Shown here: positions 12,455 to 14,807 of the stretch, in pieces
How positions within the stretch are numbered: position 1 is the first letter of the stretch
Layout of the letters: every line of letters starts with the position of its first letter
Source: Candidatus Nitrosopumilus sp.
GTDB lineage: Archaea > Thermoproteota > Nitrososphaeria > Nitrososphaerales > Nitrosopumilaceae
NCBI GenBank assembly: GCA_022758935.1
Contig: JAEMQG010000052.1
Coordinates: 1-14,807 of the forward strand
Length of the DNA: 14,807 nt
Reading direction: 5' to 3'
Notes under the pieces: model-generated
The model's database searches: none
Told to the model about the DNA's origin: nothing
What the model saw: the letters and a program-made list of their open reading frames with translations, nothing else
Program-made: the position numbers and the translations under genes

Positions 12455-13590
12455 AAGATATCTCTGAAGATTTTCCTAATTCTGGTAAAATTTATCTCAA
12501 TAATGCTTCTGTTTCTTTAATGCCTTCACAAAGTATAGAAGCGATGAAGGATTTTCTTATTTACTACAATTCTGTTGGACCTGATTCAATAGATTCAGAA
12601 TCATTTGTGAATGAAAAATTAAGAAATACGAGAAAAATTATTGCAAAAATTATTAATTGCCAACCAGAAGAAGTTATTTTAACTCAAAGTACTACAGACG
12701 GAATTAACATCGTTGCAAACGGTCTTTCATTTGAACCAAATTCTAATATCATAATTCGGGGATTATCTCATGAACATCATGCAAATTTCTATCCTTGGAT
12801 TAGATTACAAAATAAAACCAAAATCAAAAATTTATCTATAGATAAAAATGGATTTTTTAATTTTGATGAACTTGAAACACTTCTTGATGATAATACAAAA
12901 CTAGTAGCCATTAGTCATGCATTATACAACACTGGTTCAATATTACCAGTCGAAAAGATCGGAAACATGCTTGAGAATAACACTTCTTTTTTCATCGATA
13001 GTGCACAAACTGTTGGGTGCATAGGTAATTTTGATTTATCAAAGATCAAATGTAATTTCATGTCTTTTAATGGCTCTAAATGGTTATGTGGACCTATGGG
13101 AACAGGATTATTTTATTGCAACAAAAAATCACATGAATTACTAGAACCTATGGCAATTGGTGGAGAATCAGCAATGATTTACGATAATACCAATCTAGCA
13201 TTCAAAGATATTCCTGATAAATTCCAAACAGGATTTCGTAATTATGTTGGAATGGTTGGATTGGAATCATCAGTAAGATATCTTCTTAAATTTGGTATGG
13301 AAAACATACGTAAAAAAAATCTCCGTCTTTCAAATCTTCTAAGAGAAGAATTATCTAAAATAAAAAATATTATATTTTATGGTCCAGAAATTCCACAAGA
13401 AAGAACGAGTATAATTTCTTTTAATATTGACGATCATGATCCACAATTAATTGTAAAAAAATTGGAAAAACAAAATATCGTGTTAGCCGTTAGAGAAATT
13501 CTAGACAAAAAAATTATTCGTGCATCCCCCCATTTTTTTAATACTGAATCAGAAATAATTCAAGTTGTTAACACAATAAAAAATCTATAG
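12439..13590 (+). CDS. Class V aminotransferase-fold PLP enzyme (isopenicillin N epimerase/desulfurase-like)
   Basis: 383 residues, normal length for the family. Visible are YLNNASVSLMP (19-29), the phosphate-binding TQSTTDGINIVA (82-93), SHEHHANFYPW (110-120), FIDSAQTVG with Asp187 contacting the PLP ring nitrogen, and FNGSKWLCGPMGTG (210-223) with the PLP lysine Lys214. The C-terminus reads RASPHFFNTESEI, as in epimerase-like members. The catalytic Cys loop of SufS/NifS desulfurases (RxGxHC) is absent, replaced by REILDKK, so cysteine desulfurase activity is unlikely. It overlaps the 5' end of the divergent RecA-like gene by 16 bp and the 3' end of the RAM gene by 6 bp. A formamidase-like hydrolase lies just beyond. 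The substrate is unknown. Confidence 0.87.
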   Translation: MNSASKDISEDFPNSGKIYLNNASVSLMPSQSIEAMKDFLIYYNSVGPDSIDSESFVNEKLRNTRKIIAKIINCQPEEVILTQSTTDGINIVANGLSFEPNSNIIIRGLSHEHHANFYPWIRLQNKTKIKNLSIDKNGFFNFDELETLLDDNTKLVAISHALYNTGSILPVEKIGNMLENNTSFFIDSAQTVGCIGNFDLSKIKCNFMSFNGSKWLCGPMGTGLFYCNKKSHELLEPMAIGGESAMIYDNTNLAFKDIPDKFQTGFRNYVGMVGLESSVRYLLKFGMENIRKKNLRLSNLLREELSKIKNIIFYGPEIPQERTSIISFNIDDHDPQLIVKKLEKQNIVLAVREILDKKIIRASPHFFNTESEIIQVVNTIKNL

Positions 13591-13857
13591 ATTTTCCTGC
13601 TCTTCTATTACCATCATTGTTAAGGTTGATTGGATTTTACTAATTTTTCTAACCTTGTTGGTGATAATTGTACGTAATTTCTCAGCATTATCCGATGATA
13701 ATTTTAGTACAATGTCATACACTCCATAAACCCCTTGTACCTCATAGGAAACTCCCTCGTTTGAAAGAATACGTTTAACATCAGCTATGATTGACTCATC
13801 AGATCCTAGATCAGAATTCAATAAAACATACGCTGTAGGCACATTCCAGATTTTCAT
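13585..13857 (-). CDS. Stand-alone Lrp/AsnC ligand-binding (RAM) domain protein
   Basis: 90 residues matching only the ligand-binding half of Lrp/AsnC regulators: strand AYVLLNSDLG (9-18), helix ESIIADVKRILS (21-32), strand YEVQGVYGVYDIVLKLSS (38-55), helix and final strand STLTMMVIEE (77-86). The V-x-G-x-Y-D-I-V-L core is typical. There is no helix-turn-helix, as in archaeal stand-alone RAM proteins, which form oligomers that bind amino acids or modulate full-length Lrp proteins. Its 3' end overlaps the aminotransferase stop by 6 bp, and its 5' end is 44 bp from the divergent hydrolase start. The ligand is unknown; an amino acid connected with the neighbouring PLP enzyme would fit but is inference. 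Confidence 0.87.
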   Translation of the reverse strand: MKIWNVPTAYVLLNSDLGSDESIIADVKRILSNEGVSYEVQGVYGVYDIVLKLSSDNAEKLRTIITNKVRKISKIQSTLTMMVIEEQENL

Positions 13858-13901
13858 AAAACAGTATTTAACCTTTCACAGATCTCAAAAATTGATTGAA
13901 T

Positions 13902-14555
13902 ATGAAACAAACAGATCTTACTTTAACAATATCCAAATCCACTCCTAATTTTCCTGGTTCTCCTAAATTGCAATTCATTCCTTGGTCAACACTAAAAGAA
14001 GACGGATACAACCTCGAATTATTATTTCTTAGTTCACATACTGGAACTCATCTTGATGCACCATATCATTTTGCAAAAAATGGAGCAAAAATACACCAAA
14101 TACCCCTTGATAGATTACTAGGAAATGGTATATTGATAAAAATAAAAAAAGGAAAAAATCAGGTAATTACCAAAAATGACTTGGTCTTATTTGAAAGAAA
14201 AAATGGCAATATCCAAAAACATTCATCAATAATCTTTCATACTGAATGGCAAAAAAATCTTAATAGTGATTCCTATTTTATTAATAATCCAGGCTTATCT
14301 GAATCAGCTGCTAAGTATCTTGTATCAAAAGAGATCAATTTAGTTGGAATTGACTCACCTAGCATAGATTTGGGAATAAATAGAACTTTCATTGTTCATA
14401 AAATACTAGCAAAAAATAATATTCTGATTGTTGAAAATCTAACAAATCTGAATAAAATATCTTCAAAACAATTCGATTTTGTAATTTTACCATTAAAACT
14501 TAAAAATGCAAGTGGTTCTCCTGTAAGAGCAATAGCTATTCAACGAACAAAATGA
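13902..14555 (+). CDS. Cyclase-family hydrolase (kynurenine formamidase-like)
   Basis: 217 residues from ATG 13902. The metal-binding signature H-x-G-T-H-x-D-x-P-x-H is complete in SSHTGTHLDAPYHF (His46, His50, Asp52, His56). GIDSPSIDLG (about 147-156) and the late HKILAKNNILIVENLTNL are also family features. Members hydrolyse formamide or cyclic amide bonds with a divalent metal; kynurenine formamidase is the best-known example. A TTG two codons upstream (13896) is also in frame, but the ATG is the better start: TATA-like TATTTAA (13865-13871) would place transcription start a few bases before it. The 3' end overlaps the radical SAM gene by 16 bp. A nearby class V PLP enzyme makes an amino-acid catabolic pair conceivable, but the specific substrate cannot be read from the sequence. 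Confidence 0.88.
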   Translation: MKQTDLTLTISKSTPNFPGSPKLQFIPWSTLKEDGYNLELLFLSSHTGTHLDAPYHFAKNGAKIHQIPLDRLLGNGILIKIKKGKNQVITKNDLVLFERKNGNIQKHSSIIFHTEWQKNLNSDSYFINNPGLSESAAKYLVSKEINLVGIDSPSIDLGINRTFIVHKILAKNNILIVENLTNLNKISSKQFDFVILPLKLKNASGSPVRAIAIQRTK

Positions 14556-14807
14556 AATCGATTTTTTTTATAATTTTTTGATAACTTGCCAATAATTGGA
14601 ATTTGATTTCCACAAAACTTGCATTTGTTTTCCTTATCAAGATTCCAACCTTCAATATCAAAACCATTTCTCTTGATTACAATGTTGTTACATTCAGGGC
14701 AGTAAGTGTGCTCTAGAGGATGACCAGACACATTTCCAATATATGCATACTTTAATCCAATTTTTTTTGCAATTTCATGATGTTTTTCCAGAGTTTTAAT
14801 AGGCGTA
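14540..14807 (-). CDS. amrS: AmmeMemoRadiSam system radical SAM enzyme, C-terminal part
   Basis: Only the last 88 residues are in the window; the N-terminal radical SAM core with its CxxxCxxC cluster lies beyond the right edge. The visible part has the pattern of the AmrS tail: TPIKTLEKHHEIAKKIGLKY, AYIGN, GHPLEHTYCPECNNIVIKR, then CKFCGNQIP. The two Cys pairs (CPEC and CKFC) could form a zinc or rubredoxin-like site, as in other members. An internal GTG at 14731 is not the start, because the frame is open to the window edge with recognisable sequence. It converges on the hydrolase gene, with a 16-bp 3' overlap. AmrS is known mainly from its association with AMMECR1 and Memo proteins, whose genes are not in view. 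Confidence 0.8.
   Translation of the reverse strand, partial: TPIKTLEKHHEIAKKIGLKYAYIGNVSGHPLEHTYCPECNNIVIKRNGFDIEGWNLDKENKCKFCGNQIPIIGKLSKNYKKNRFHFVR

Noticed and set aside
12439..13590. Cysteine desulfurase (SufS/IscS) call for the class V enzyme
   Set aside because: The catalytic Cys loop is missing; the C-terminal segment runs VREILDKKIIRASPHF without a Cys.
1..14807. tRNA genes, CRISPR arrays, insertion sequences or attachment sites
   Set aside because: No GC-rich cloverleaf-like segment, no spaced direct repeats and no transposase or integrase frame were seen on either strand.

Overview
The window looks like a chromosomal segment of an ammonia-oxidising archaeon (Nitrososphaerota/Thaumarchaeota, Nitrosopumilus-like). 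The signs are a very AT-rich sequence, TATA boxes about 22-30 nt upstream of start codons (leaderless mRNAs), archaeal gene families (stand-alone RAM protein, CBS tetrads, UspA proteins, an AmmeMemoRadiSam enzyme) and short intergenic gaps. The assignment is inferred from gene content and base composition; no marker gene proves it. I see no rRNA, tRNA, CRISPR array, transposase or integrase.

Layout. 1-718 (-): ribose-phosphate pyrophosphokinase, C-terminus outside the window. 857-2125 (-): winged-helix regulator followed by a four-CBS protein, with a perfect hairpin between them. 2254-3608 (+): a UspA protein, then a malate/lactate-dehydrogenase-like gene that has no canonical start codon and an altered substrate loop. 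3842-5719 (+): a P1B-type metal ATPase with a TPC motif. 5834-6661 (-) and 6802-7224 (+): a second CBS tetrad and a second UspA, divergently arranged like the first pair. 7225-7683: a 459-bp gene-poor stretch rich in perfect inverted repeats. 7684-8838 (+): a J-domain protein fused to a beta-rich, bactofilin-like region. 9010-10776 (+): a membrane dCache-HAMP class III nucleotidyl cyclase. 10791-11117 (-): a divergent PII protein. 11378-11677 (-): a two-cluster ferredoxin with an Asp replacing one Cys. 11783-12454 (-): a RecA/KaiC-like protein without a recognisable Walker A. 12439-13590 (+): a class V aminotransferase-fold enzyme. 13585-13857 (-): a RAM-domain protein. 13902-14555 (+): a cyclase/formamidase-family hydrolase. 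14540-14807 (-): the C-terminus of an AmmeMemoRadiSam radical SAM enzyme.

How the genes may work together. The left two-thirds is dense in proteins that bind adenine nucleotides or sense energy or stress: two CBS tetrads, two UspA proteins, a class III cyclase and a PII protein, with a PRPP synthetase, a metal pump and a co-chaperone alongside. The divergent CBS/UspA arrangement occurs twice and brackets the dehydrogenase and the metal ATPase. A common stress/energy-status function is an inference from this arrangement. The right third is metabolic and tightly packed, with 3' overlaps at both convergent junctions and a 16-bp overlap of two divergent 5' ends.
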